DNA of 64,000 nt from Antilocapra americana (taxonomy: Eukaryota; Chordata; Mammalia; Artiodactyla; Antilocapridae): contig ML660772.1 of the NCBI GenBank assembly GCA_007570785.1, positions 35,595,247 to 35,659,246 on the forward strand, in the 5' to 3' direction. Shown in pieces: positions 1 to 11,930 of this stretch; the first letter of the stretch is position 1; each line of letters opens with the position of its first letter. The position numbers were made by a program, and so were the translations under genes. The notes under the pieces were generated by a model. That model worked only from the letters and a program-made list of their open reading frames with translations. It had not been told where the DNA came from and made no database searches.

Positions 1-257
1 TTTTATCCTGAAATTAACAGTACTCACTTTACTAATAGAAGGGCAGGGTGGCAGGCAGGCAAGGTCAAAGGCAGGCAGAATTGGACATAATTGATAATCC
101 AAAGATAACTTTGGTTTTAGAGTATATTATGTGATTTTATGAAAGAGTGTGGAGGACATTAGTCAGTTTTATTCTTCCTTCATTTCCTTTCTTTACATTT
201 TCCTTAGGTAGCATATTAAAATTTGTCTTCATTCTCTGAGCTCATGCTAGCTGCCCA
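1..257. other. Non-repetitive flank
   Basis: AT-rich sequence with no open frame of note. I see no repeat family that I can name before the first SINE. Confidence 0.4.
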
Positions 258-269
258 GAGGAGAGAATG

Positions 270-557
270 CTGCTGCCGCTAAGTTGCTCAGTCGTGTCCG
301 ACTCTGTGTGACCCCATAGATGGCAGCCCACCAGGCTCCTCAGTCCCTGGGATTCTCCAGGCAAGAATACTGGAGTGGGTTGCCATTTCCTTTTCCAATG
401 CATGAAAGTGAAAAGTGAAAGTGAAGTCGCTCAGTCGTGTCTGGTGACTCCATGGTGACCAGACACTAGTGACCCCATGGACTGTAGCCTACCAGGCTCC
501 TCCGTCCATGGGATTTTCCAGGCAAGAGTACTGGAGTGGTTGCCATTGCCTTCTCCC
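270..557 (-). repeat. BOV-A2 dimeric SINE
   Basis: The + strand reads as the reverse complement of the BOV-A2 dimer: a short CTG-type tail, the first BovA unit, the linker with repeated 'gtgaaa', then a second BovA unit ending 'gccttctcc'. A 12-bp direct repeat with one mismatch flanks it (gaggagagaatg at 258-269, gaggaaagaatg at 558-569), which fits a TSD. The second unit carries an unusual inverted-repeat insertion at 437-466. Confidence 0.9.
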
Positions 558-763
558 GAGGAAAGAATGGGAGCAAACTAAAATTTCAAAATCTGTATTT
601 TCAAAGATGGATCTTCAGCCATATGGATCCCAACCTTCCAGAGGTATTTAGAAATACCTCTGACATCTGAAGGTTATAGAGATCTTAACAGGAATTAGAG
701 GCTGTCATATGTGTCCAGTTTTGCAGCAAGTGAGACCTAATGTTTTTTAATATACTGATCCTG

Positions 764-974
764 CCATGCTGTGCTTAGCTGCTCAGTCGTGTCCAACTCT
801 TTTCAACCCCATGGACTGTAGCCCTCCAGGCTCCTCTGTCCATGGGAATTCTCCAGGCAAGAATACTGGAGTGGTTTGCCATGCCCTCCTCCGGGGATCT
901 TTCCAACCCAGGGATTGAATCCAGATCTCCCACATGGCAGGCAGATTCTTTACCACCTGAGCCTTAGGGAAGCA
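764..974 (-). repeat. Bov-tA SINE
   Basis: BovA unit followed by the tRNA-derived part in reverse complement; it ends at a decayed form of the 'gggaagccc' terminus. An 8-bp direct repeat, tgatcctg, lies at 756-763 and 975-982. Confidence 0.9.
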
Positions 975-1189
975 TGATCCTGTTATCTAAAAAGTAGATG
1001 TCTTGAAAAATAATGTAGTCTTTAACTTACTATTAGAAGTCTGTGCCAAGAAACAAATATAGGCACTCAGAAAATGAATTTACATATGCATATATACACC
1101 TTCACGTATGAGCTGAAGAGAGGAGCTACATCAATGAGTTGGCAAGAAGTTGTTGTATATAGACTATGGAAAGTACACTTGTCACTCAG

Positions 1190-1535
1190 GATCTGCAGGG
1201 GATGGTGTCAGACTACCACCAACCCCAAATCTGCAGATGCTCAAATACCTTATATAAAAATTGTGTAGTGTTTGCATATAACCTACACACATCCCCTCTG
1301 CATATTTTGAATCATCTCAAGATTACTTATAATACCTAATATGAGATAAATGCTATGTAAGTTGTAAGTACAATGTAAATGCAATGTCAAAAATAGCATT
1401 TTTGACACAAAAAAAGTTGTGTCAAGTTCAAGCTTTGCTTCTGGAACTTTCTGTAATTTTTTTTCCTGAATACTTTGACCCATTGTTGGATGAATCCACA
1501 GATGTGGAACTGGTTGATATGGAGGAATAACTATA
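1190..1535 (+). mobile_element. MER2-like Tigger-group DNA transposon remnant
   Basis: Diagnostic MER2 stretches appear in order: 'tctgcagatgctcaaatacc', 'tttgcatataacctacacac', 'gattacttataatacctaat', and 'ttggatgaatccacagatg' near the right end. The element is non-autonomous and heavily mutated; it encodes nothing. The family name is from memory. A second copy lies at 45301-45776. Confidence 0.75.
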
Positions 1536-1747
1536 TCTGTTATCCATGGATCCTTTGCTTATTCTACTTTTTCTTTTGCCTTTCTTGTGGCCACATCCAC
1601 CCCCCTTTTGTGTGACTATTCATGTGCAACATCTGGTATGCAATTTAAAACAGATCTCATGTAAGATAATATTCTGGTTTCAACCCTTTTGAAGTGTATT
1701 GCCCTTTCCTACTTCCTACAGCTATATATATCAGCAACCATTATTGA
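1536..1747. other. Short spacer without recognised feature
   Basis: Pyrimidine-rich sequence between two DNA-transposon remnants. Nothing recognisable. Confidence 0.4.
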
Positions 1748-1749
1748 TA

Positions 1750-2252
1750 CAGGCATACCTAGTTTTCTTGAGCTTCCTTTTATTGCTCTTCGCAGAAATT
1801 GCATCCTTTTACAAATTGAAAGTTTTGGGGGACCCTGCATGAAGCAAGTCTGTCAGCACCATTTTTTCCAACAGATTTACTCACTCTCTGTCTCTATCTC
1901 ACATTTTGGTAATCCTCACAAGCCTTTCATTTTTTATTTTCACAAACTTTCGTCTCACAAATTTTTCAAATTTTTTCATTGTGACATTTGTTATGATGGT
2001 GACCTGTGATCAGTGATCTTTGATGTTATTACTGCAACTCACTGAAGGCTCAGATGATGGTCAGCATTTTTTAGCAATTAAAGTATTTTAAAATTGGCAT
2101 TTTTTTTTTAGATGTAATGCTGTGGCACACTTAATAGACTATAGTACAATGTAAGCATAACTTTTGTATACACTGAAACACTAGAAGGTTGTGTGACTTG
2201 CTTTACTGTGGTGGTCTGGAACAGAGCCTACAGTATCTCTGAGGTATACCTG
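1750..2252 (+). mobile_element. Tigger-family DNA transposon, internally deleted
   Basis: The left end caggcatacct and the right end aggtatacctg form an imperfect terminal inverted repeat, preceded on the left by TA (1748-1749), the target used by Tc1/mariner-type elements. The left ~250 bases match the Tigger1-like 5' end as I remember it, including 'acaaattgaaagttttgggg' and 'gtgatcagtgatctttgatg'. The transposase region is missing: a non-autonomous fossil. Confidence 0.75.
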
Positions 2253-2465
2253 TGTTCTTCTCTGGCTATTAACCTGGACTGCTTATTTTAGGAGGGATGC
2301 ATTTTTCTTAATTTTTGCAATTTTCCCTCATTTTTAGTGTTTTTGGTGACCTTTTTCTTGTAAGAACTTTCTTCTTCATATTTTCTATTGATTTCCATTT
2401 TCCTTTTATTTTAGTTGAATTCTTAAAATTTAATTTTGGTAATTATTTTTTTTTTAAGAGACATT

Positions 2466-2690
2466 ATAGATGAGTAGTTAAGAACATATGTGTTGAAATC
2501 AGAGTGCCTGGGTTTGAATCCCAGCTTATCATTTAGTAACCTGCATGGCCACCATCTATCAAATGTGGATAATAATGATATCTACCTTGTAGGATTGTAA
2601 CAAAGATAAAGTAAGCTGATATATGTGAGGCTTCCAAAATAATACCTGGCACATAGTAAACATTCAGTAAAAATTGGTTATTATTGTCTT
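2466..2690 (+). repeat. MIR SINE
   Basis: Degenerate MIR in sense orientation: 'gggtttgaatcccagc' (B-box region), 'aaatgtggataataatgata' and the 3' signature 'cctggcacatagtaaacatt'. A younger Bov-tA inserted at its 3' end. Confidence 0.85.
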
Positions 2691-2913
2691 GTGTGTGTGT
2701 TTGTTCGGTCACTTCAGTTGTGTCTGACTCTTTGTGACCCTATGGACTGTAACCCACCAGGCTCCTCTGTCCATGAGATCCTCAGGCAAGAATACTCGAG
2801 TGGGTTGCCATGACTTCCTCCAGGGGATCGTCCCAACTCAGGCATCAAATCCACACCTCAGCATCTCCTGCACTGCAGGAGGATCCTTTACCGCTGAGCT
2901 ACCAGGGAAGCCC
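2691..2913 (-). repeat. Bov-tA SINE (first of a same-site pair)
   Basis: Reverse-complement Bov-tA ending 'agctaccagggaagccc'. Flanked by ttattattgtctt (2678-2690) and ttattattatctt (2914-2926), a 13-bp TSD with one mismatch. The next SINE begins directly after the right-hand repeat. Confidence 0.9.
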
Positions 2914-2926
2914 TTATTATTATCTT

Positions 2927-3149
2927 TGTTAACGTTAACATGTTAGTCACTCAGTCGTGTCTGACGCTTTGTGACCCCATGGACTGTAGCCCACCAGGCT
3001 CCTCTGTCCATGGGATTCTCCAGGCAAGAATACTGGAGTGGGTTGCCTTGCCCTTCCTTCTTCAGGGGATCCTCCTGACCCAGGGATTGAACCCAAGTCT
3101 CTGGCGTTGCAGACAGATTCTTTACCGTCTGAGCCATCAGGAAAGCCCC
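2927..3149 (-). repeat. Bov-tA SINE (second of a same-site pair)
   Basis: Full Bov-tA in reverse complement. Its left flank is the right-hand target repeat of the previous SINE (2914-2926) and its right flank is attattatctt at 3150-3160, so both elements appear to have used the same target. Its tail holds a tandem GTTAAC. Confidence 0.9.
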
Positions 3150-3233
3150 ATTATTATCTTACCTACAGTAAAACATTTGTTCTTATGTGGCGTCACTGCA
3201 ATTTCTCCATAATGGTTTAGCATTTTCGGTAAG

Positions 3234-3425
3234 ATGAAGATCAAATTACCTTTATGTACATCCGTTCGATGGACTATTATGTAACCATTTAAAGATGAGG
3301 TGGATGTACATATACTAACTAGAAGAACTATTAATGATATTTTTGGATGGTAATTTGCAGTTCCACAATCATATAAGAATTTAGTGTTTAAAAGCTCTGT
3401 TATGTAAAGACATATCTATAAACTT
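3234..3425 (+). mobile_element. Old L1 (L1M) ORF2/3' fragment
   Basis: Decayed but recognisable as the L1 stretch that codes for 'gtacatccgttcgatggact' and 'gtaaccatttaaagatgagg'. Non-coding fossil. Confidence 0.55.
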
Positions 3426-3943
3426 TAGAAAGTATTAGAAGTATATACCTTAGATGAATGAATGGAAGAGAAACTTGAGCTGAATGAACTTCTTGTTTTA
3501 TATAACTTTAACAATAGGATTATTGAAAAACACCCACACTTTCTGTGCATTTCAATATTTTAAAAATTGGAACAAACTTTGTTTGCTTGTGTTGGATAGA
3601 TATTCTAACAGAAACCTGTGCACTTATAGCTTTTAGAAAAAAATTGATTTCTAAGAGTAAAGGTAATGCAGATAATGAGTCAAGAGACAAAATAATAATA
3701 TCTTCTTTGTCTTGGTGGATGAAAAAGAAATATGATTGTTGATCATATATGCCTACTTGCACACAGGTGTACACAGGCGTGTGTACACAGCATTAACATT
3801 ACTGAGTTACTCTGCAAAAATGACAAGAATTCTCATAAGGCAAAATAAAGAAAAATAAAGCAAAAAAGATAGGATAGAAAAAATATGTGTACATATACCT
3901 ATTCCTAGATAAGTGGTTTTCACATTTGAATAATAGTTGTAAA
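3426..3943. other. AT-rich single-copy stretch
   Basis: No repeat family or credible gene. Open frames of 65-85 codons on both strands overlap each other, lack coding signature and look like chance. Confidence 0.4.
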
Positions 3944-4035
3944 ATAGCTAATAATGTATTCATTAACATTTGAGTGCTCACTGGGTGTCAAACAGTGTTT
4001 TAAGCCCTTATAGTGTTGTTTTACTGTTACATTTG
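3944..4035 (-). repeat. MIR fragment
   Basis: The MIR core in reverse, 'gagtgctcactgggtgtcaa' followed by 'acagtgttttaagcc'. Confidence 0.65.
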
Positions 4036-4389
4036 CTTGTGAATTTATATGCCAGGATGTGTATGGAATAGTGTACATATTTTCACGTACTTGTGATTGA
4101 GTGTACAACCCCTGATCTGTCAGTCTACCCAAGCCTACTGAAAAAGCAATGAACTCTGGAGTTATTTTAAAAGGTAGGTTATTTTTCTCATTTCTCATAT
4201 TCTTAATTCCCTTGAAAAGTTCTGCTTGCTGCATAAAATCAAGAACCCTGATTTGCATATCTTTGTGGTTGGTTGCTATAAAGCCAATATTTAAATTTCT
4301 TTGAGGTCTCTTTTAGTGCCTGGTGTCTCAGGATGAAGATCTTGTCAAAAGGGTGAATATATATGTGAATATGTATGTGGCTCTTGGTC

Positions 4390-4912
4390 TTGTGCATTTT
4401 GTGACAAAGGAATTCCCCTTTGAATTGCCTGCTCCCCTGAAGCCCCTGGAGCCTCTGGCTCAAGCAGCGCAGTCTGTCTGTGCAGTGTCTCTGACGTCAC
4501 CAGTATATGCATAAGCCCTGCTATTGTCTTACTGCTATAACTGGGCTGGGGATTGCAGTATCCGCTGTTGCTGCTGCTCCCAGTTTTGCCCCTGCTGCTA
4601 CCTAGTCCTGCCTCCCTGCATCCCAGAGGAGCCACGTCGGCCTGCCTTTCCCTATTGGATTCTCAAAAGCAGCTCTCCGGTTTTTGGTGCTGTAGGAGAC
4701 CTTGCTTTTGAATCACACGGGAGAACACTGAAGCTTGTAAGAGGAGAATCTGGCAGCTGGACGCAGCTTGGACTGCACTGTCTGTCTTCATGACCTCTGC
4801 TGTGTAGCAGCTCATCTCTCCACTCTCACACGTACACTCTCCTCGATTTTTTTCTTCCTTCCTTCTTTCCTCCATTCTTCTAATTTTTTAAAAGCAGCCT
4901 CTGGAGCCAGCC
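4390..4912 (+). promoter_or_regulatory. Candidate promoter/5' UTR upstream of a short first exon
   Basis: A repeat-free, relatively GC-rich block in an AT-rich neighbourhood. It holds a perfect CRE palindrome at 4492-4499, a TATA-like 'tatatgcataag' at 4503-4514, and CTG-rich sequence near 4568-4598. It then runs through a pyrimidine-rich tract (4817-4880) to an ATG at 4913. It is not a CpG island. The transcription start is unknown; promoter status is inferred from the CRE and from the exon downstream. Confidence 0.35.
4492..4499. promoter_or_regulatory. Full cAMP response element (TGACGTCA)
   Basis: Perfect 8-bp CREB/ATF palindrome inside the candidate promoter block, about 414 bases before the candidate start codon. 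One such site is expected by chance about once in 65 kb, so position rather than presence is the argument. Confidence 0.45.
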
Positions 4913-4934
4913 ATGTTTGGCACTGAATCTTCAT
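4913..4934 (+). CDS. ST7: Candidate alternative first coding exon, possibly ST7
   Basis: An ATG with G at -3 starts a seven-codon reading, MFGTESS, plus one extra base, ending exactly at a consensus splice donor (cat|gtaagt; GT at 4935). The exon would leave phase 1. From memory, an alternative N-terminus of ST7 (suppression of tumorigenicity 7, a multi-pass membrane protein) begins with these residues before joining the common exon 2; ST7 has long first introns and several alternative starts, which suits the ~59 kb downstream with no other exon. What is seen is the ATG, frame and donor. The ST7 link rests on seven residues and my recollection and could be wrong. No matching second exon was found in the window. 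Confidence 0.35.
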
Positions 4935-7055
4935 GTAAGTAAATGGATCTCACTTTGCTCTTTAGAAATCTGCTTGCTGTCATGGTTTCATTGGCTTGGA
5001 GTTCATATCACTTTGCCTTAGGTCATTACCAGCCTTTGTATTTTGACTCTAATTACAAAGAAATTGGTCTCAGGAAAAGGACTTCCCTTTAACTGGGTTA
5101 TTCATCCTTAAGGCCAGGGATGTCAGTGTGGTCAAAATCAGGCCTCCAAGAGAGAGGGAGGAAGATAGGAATCTAGGCAGCCTCCCCAGAATGTGTTAAT
5201 TGGTGGGATCAAGTCTGTCACTGATCTATTGTTGTGGTTCTATAATGGTTCTTAAACCCTAAAATAGATACGGTGAGGATCTGAGATGATAGTGTTTATT
5301 AAGAAAGAAAACAAGGCTTACATTTTTTAATCTTAAAGGAGAAAGAGGTGTCATTATATCTTCTTACCATATTTTTACAGAAACATAGGGGCAGACATTA
5401 TATGTAGATATAAAGAATAAAAATTAAGCTTTTTTTTTAAAAATAGTTTTTTTTTTTTTTTTTAACACAATGGCTTCAATTTTGATATGCTGGCTAGTGC
5501 CACAGTCTAGCAGCAGCATATCTGTCTTAAAACTTATACAATGAAATTGCTTTGGTGCAGAGCAGGCCCCACACGAGGGGCTGGGCTGGATGGCACTTGT
5601 GGACAGCTAAAATGGATATTTGTAAAATGATGACCAGCCTAAGTAACGTGGATTATTTAATGTTGGATGTAGAATAGTATAACTTGTCAATGCAGTTATA
5701 CAAGCTCTGCAGAATATTTGGTGATTATCCATAAGCAAGGGTGATAGTTCAGAATTTATAACGAGACTCAACCTGCTGACCTAGGACTTTAAACATTAGC
5801 AAGATACTGGCTTTGTGGGAAGAGAGGTTTAGGGCAGGAATTTAAGAAACACATTTCTTAAGAGTATATAATTCAGTCTCTCCTTTCTGATTTTGGGTGA
5901 TCAGTGTGATTATTTATGCATAGTTGATGATTATTCCAGAATAGCAGTATTTCAAGAGAGCTAATACTCCTCAGGTCTTCTGTTTCTTGATTGGCTACTT
6001 TAAAGGGTGGATTATTTTTGTTGTTTTACCTAGAAGTTTCCCATTTCTGAAATTACAACAATGCCTTATCAGGTCAAGATAGAATAACAATGAGATGTGA
6101 TGTCCCATTTAGCATGCAATAGTTTTATTTTTTTTAATAATTTAAAGATGTGTTTTGAATTCACATAAAATTATACATTTAGAATTATTGTCACCCAGGA
6201 TTAGAAACGGATTATTTAGTGGCAAAGACCTTCAGTTTCATTTCAGTCATTGAATTTTGTTTAAGTAGGAACCTAGGTAGAGTAGATAGAAGTATTTACA
6301 TCCTAAAGGAAAATTATTCTTATTACTTTGTTTAGCTGAAAATGGAAGTTGAAACTCAGTGTGGGAACCTTTGGGTTCTTAACATAGGGACTCTAACATT
6401 GTCTGGCCAGGTTTACCCAGCAGACAGCCTTTCTTGATCGTTAAACCTCATCTTTTTGATAATATCACCCATGTGCTATGATCTATGTTTGAAAACTGCT
6501 GGTTGCTTTTGGTCTCCATAGCTACCAAATTACTGTACAGATAGAATGCCATTCAGAAGACAAACATCATCATGTAGGTTTTTTTTTTTTTACTTTACTG
6601 AGTATTAGGTTGTGTTTCCTGCTTGTCACTAGAAGACCATAGATAGATTTGTACTGTCAGTGGCTGCAAAATATTGAGAATGGACTGCCTTCTTTAGATA
6701 AGGAGATTCCTTAAATGTGTACTAAGAGTTGAGACCAGTGTATTTTCTTTGTGTTTTGAGGCATAACTTTTCTAGGCCTTTAATTTCCATCTTTTGGAGG
6801 CTGTTTTATAGATTGAGACTATATTTAGAATATTCAGAAAAATAGTCACATTAGAAGTTCTAATTAGTTCAGAAGGGATCTTGCAAACCACCTGGCATAT
6901 TTTTACTAAATTTTTACAGTAAATACTTGTTTAGCTATCTATTCTGTGTACAGGGCTATGCTAGATCCTGGAAAAGTTCATTTTTTTTTTTCTAACATAT
7001 TCTGATTTCATGATTCTTATCCTTAATTTCTGGTTGCAGTACCTTACTTGTATTG
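4935..7055 (+). other. Mostly single-copy (intronic?) sequence
   Basis: No named repeat, RNA gene or coding exon recognised. Features are simple: a donor-like gtaagt at 4935 and a poly(T) run near 5446-5463. Composition is uniform and AT-rich, as expected of mammalian intron. Confidence 0.45.
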
Positions 7056-7325
7056 GATGCTTTTACTTTTAAATTGAGGTATGGTTCACATACAATAAAA
7101 TGCATAAGTCAAAGTGTGGAACACATTGAATTTTTATGTGTACACTGTGGAATTGCTACCCAGTTTGAGATACAGAACATTGCTTTTACTCCACAAAGGT
7201 CTTTTGTGATGACCCTTCCCAGTCAATATTACTTGTCCCAATATTACTTCTGTTCCTCACCAAAAGGTGATCTCTATTCTGAATTCTGTTGATATTGTCA
7301 CTTGTACATGGTTCTTTAAATTTTT
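7056..7325 (-). mobile_element. Old L1 (L1M) 3' end
   Basis: Antisense L1 3' signature: 'aaattgaggtatggttcaca', 'tacaataaaatgcataagtc', then 'gagatacagaacattgcttt' and 'gatgacccttcccag'. Non-coding; an open frame across it is accidental. Confidence 0.65.
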
Positions 7326-10300
7326 CTTTCTCTGCTCTTAGCTCTTTGCCTATAAGAGAAGAAATGTCAATAGCAGTTTCCATGCTATTTTCAAGTACTG
7401 GACTGATTAAGTTGGCTTCATGTTTCAGGTCAGGAATTTGAGGTAACCTAGGAATCACATTATAATATGTTTAGTCTCACTGAAATCTTATTGCTTAATG
7501 TAAATGCCCCCAAAGCACCCCCTACCCCACACACATTTTAAGAGTCTTAAAAATGACAAAAGAAACTTAGCTGGAAGAGTAAAAAGTTTATTGAGTTAAA
7601 ACTTACATAGTTATGGCAGAATTAATAAATGCTCTGTCTGATCTCGCTTCAGTGAATATCTTCTTGATTCACTTTACAGAAGAACTCCAGCAGTGTTGGA
7701 GTCTCATTTTTTCTAACTTAGTGTATCTGAATCTCCCATAGTTGTATAAATTGGACACAAACTGTTTTCAGCCTACTTTGAAATGAAAGTGTTCTATGTT
7801 ATGTGTAGATTAATCATTAGTACAAAGCAGGAAGTATAGCTTCTGTAATCTGTTACCATCTTGATGTATTTCACTGAGCTTTTCCTTTACTGAAATTTCC
7901 CATGTCTAAAAATGGGAGTAGTAGGTCTGCCCTTTATCTGCTTTGAGGAAATGCAATTTTAGTCTGGTCAAAGTAATTTAGGCTTAGGATGTAAGTACTA
8001 AAAAGAAAGTTTTGTGAGAGGAGTGGTCATTTAAATGCATATGTTGAGTGCTTGATTTAATGATAGTTCATATTTTAAAAATGATGGAATTCCACAAAAA
8101 TTAAAATTTTTTTTCCTCTTAAAATTTTATAAATCGAGAAAAAGTTCGTCTTTTCTTTTTGTGGAGTAAGGGACACTGACTTTGTACTGCTGCCATTTGT
8201 TTACATCCTTCATCATAAAGCCAGTTATTCTCCAGAGAGAGAATTCTTCAAATACATTAACGGTTATTCAATTAGTGTTTTTCTAGCTCAGTCCTCCTCC
8301 TGTCTCCCCTCCCATATTTAACTTTTTTAGTCCTCAAGGGTACCATTTAAGATGTGCTGTGGTGGGAATTGTGCTCTTTTCTAATAAGTTAATATGTCTT
8401 TAAAAGCACCACCTACCTTATTAGCCCAGTGAAGAGAGCAACATCCTACCTTTTCAGAAACAGTGTACCCTCGGGGCAAATAGAGTCATTTAATCCCTCC
8501 TCTCAACATTTTGTTGTAGTTGTAACATACTAGAAAGAACATTTACTGTATCTTGAAAGGGAAAGAGAAATTACCCAAATCCCAGCAGAGGAGTAGTATT
8601 CTGTGAGCTTGGTGGTGATGGGGGTATGGTGAACCTGTGTGTCAGATTGTCAGTTCTCTTTAGCTGTGGTATGACTGTCTTGCCAATCTTCCTTGCCATT
8701 TTCTGCGTGCCCACCTCACCTTCACTGGGCAGCTAGATTCTGGAAAGGATTCGGGGTAAATGTGCTGCCCCATATGGTTTTGTTTGATGCACCCCAAAAG
8801 GGCAGCTGTTGCTTCTTATTTTCATTACTGATGAATTCATTAATTTGGAACTGACAGCTTCTCAGTTTTAATAGTGAGTATGGTATCATGCTTCTAAGGA
8901 CAATGTAATTATCTCAAATTTTGAGCCATTATGTGAGAGATAATAAAATGAATATACTCTAGCAATATTAGATCGCCAAGAAACTGTGTAATTGAACAGA
9001 CAGCTCTTTTATAGAAGAATGAATGAGTCACACTCCCTTTTTATGTATTTCAGGGCCATTCTTGACAACCAATCATACATGAGATTAAATTTGAGTCTAT
9101 TGTTTTGGTGTAATTTCTGTGAATCAGTTGAAATGTTAACAGCAACTATGGTCTTTCAAAAATGGCTGTTCACAACTGGACTGTTCTGCAGTATAAGCTC
9201 TAGTTCTTGTTAAATAATTGTATGATATTGCTGTTTTTGCTGTTAATATGGTTGACATTTTAGTACTAAATCCCTCCCTTTATTAGTTTTTGTCATATGA
9301 AGCTAGGTAATTCAGAAAGAGTCATTTTCCTTTCCAAATCTTTAATCCAGCTGTTAGTATTTTGCTGTATTGAATTTTAGATGCTTTCATCTTACTTAAA
9401 ATACACAAACTTAAATATACACACAAAAACTTACCTCTAATTCTATACTTAGAACATTAAATAAAATAAAAAAATTACATGACTTTAGATTAATAGAAAC
9501 CACAGATGGCTAAAGTTACAATGAAGAAAAATAACTATGAATCACTGGAATTTACACTGGGACATGGTCATACAGGAGCTTGGGAAGTAAAGCTCATATA
9601 ATACTTTTGACTTGTCTTACTATATTATTGTCTTTTCTTTTCTTCTGACAATGTTAAGTCTGATGTGAAATTTCCTTTTGGGTTTCTTGCCTGTTAATAG
9701 TTGGCATTGTGATTTTTAGAATCTAGGGAATATTTTAAATGCAATAAAGATAGGAATTTGGTTTTTTTCTCCCTGGATATTTATATACTGATTCTGCTAG
9801 TATAGGAATGGAATGAAAATACCCAGTGGTTATTTTAAAATGTTCAGAGTACTTATTTTCACCTGAGTACTGGTTTCCTTAATTGTCAGTCTGGTTTGTT
9901 CAGCAGAAATTACACATGAGTTTTCAGTGATCTGTTGTTTTCATTGTCACAATGGACCAGATTCATATCCTGTATAAACTGTGGGGAGTCTATGGGGAAA
10001 AATTACCATATATGGAAACTTTCCTCATAGAATCCCCATGGAGTTACACAGGATGTGAATAGAACTGTTATGGATTCTGGGTTGAATCCATATAAGTTAC
10101 ACTGATAATGTGTATTTTTAACGTTAGCAGTAGTCACCACATTAAATTATGTTCAAATACTATTACATGTTCAATACAAGACCATATGGAACATAAGAAA
10201 ATAAATTATATGGTCATTTTTACATTTTTTGAAGCATATTTATATCCTACTATTTTTCCCCTAATAAGTGTAAAACATTCATTAACATGCTTATTAGTGT

Positions 10301-11930
10301 GTCTTTAATTAAAAAATGCCAATTTTGAATTATTTAAAAGTCCTGTAACGTCAGATTTGCTGTGCAAGTAGTAAATTGTGCTATTTTCTCTGTAGAGATT
10401 TTGCTTTTATTAGTAACGAGTTCAGTTTATTGTGAACTGAGGGACCAAGATGCCTATTTAATGCATATTGTAGAAATGGCAGCAACCACGTGCTTGTTGC
10501 AGTGTCTTAAGTGCAGACTCTGATGCTCGATTGACTGGATGCAAACCATAGATGTACCACATTCTACCAGGGTTTGGCCGTTGACCATCTAAGGTCTCCG
10601 GGCATAAAATGTGACTTATCTGCCAAACTCTTGAATGTTAGGGGAACCTGCCTTTTTGGGCCAGGATACCTGCACCAGGGTAGGGCTTGTTAAGGGTCAC
10701 TGTGGAGATTAGATTCTAGCAATGGGAAAGACTGGCTGAGGAAAGGGAAACGTCACTTTGTAAGACTGGGTGGAAGTTCCATCACGAGGATCTTTGAAGG
10801 GACTCAGTAGGAGATCTGAAGGGAGGAGACTACATGAAATGGGTCAGAGGTGACAAATGCCCAGGGGTTTTAGGTTACAGCGCTCTTGTAGGATGGGCTT
10901 TAAGCCACTAAGAGTTGAAATGTTTTCCTCTTAAAACATTTGTCTGTGAAAGTATTTTCCACATTAGTGTGAAAATTAATCACAAGAATAAGTGTTTAAA
11001 AAAACTTGAAAACAGTTATAGAGTTAAGAAGAAAGATTAAGAATCTTAAGTGTTCCAGTAGTATCCCTTTTGGTTTAAAATAAACATACCATTCTGTGTC
11101 ACATTATGACTCTCTGGAATATCAAATCAATTCAGAGCCACTTCTCTCTTTTAAATGAAATTTACACCAGTTGAAGACATATCTCCAGAGTGTAGCAGCA
11201 TACCTAACATATAGTAAGCACTCATTCTTTGAAATTTGACTCCACTGTAGCTTAAGGGAATATTGAAAATATGATGTATTGGCTTCATAGGGGACTGATA
11301 TTCAGTTTAGTTAAAATTTTCAGGTTAAGGAGTTTATCACACATAACTGGTACATATTGGAAATATTGTCATTGAACAACTCTTACCTGTCACCCCTCAG
11401 GCAGGAGGTAGATGACAATATGGACTTCTATTACTAAGCCCAGATGTGTTAGCAGTAAACTGCCATTTACTGATACTTGACTATATACTGACTTAACGAC
11501 TACATTTCACCCAAGTTCACTTATCAATTTAATAGTATCAAGTAAAAATAAAGAGACATTATAATCATCAATTCATTTACAGCATGAAGTGAATTTCTTT
11601 GCCAATCCTGATGTAATTTTAGAAATTAGAAAAATTATTTTCTACTTCTTTGTGAGAATTTCAGAATAAGATTCAGGCATATTGGCATATTTTGGGGACT
11701 GCAAGTCTGATTGGAATGCATACAGATTGGGAAACCACAGTAACTCCATTAGAGTATTATTTACCACTTCCTTCATCCATGGCTACTTCTAGAATGCCTA
11801 GACTTAGTGGAGGCTTTAGTAAGGTTTGGCCTGGTGATATGCATGGATAGTCCAAGCATGGCCTTGACTCAGAAGTCTAGAATTTCTTACCTGAAACTTT
11901 CCTAGATTTGTTTTCATATAATACTTTTTC
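7326..11930. other. Long single-copy (intronic?) stretch
   Basis: About 4.6 kb with almost no recognisable repeats, unusual here against flanks rich in SINEs. No coding exon is convincing. Parts (about 8140-8300 and 10480-10900) are less AT-biased and could be conserved non-coding sequence, but that cannot be judged without alignment. Confidence 0.4.
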
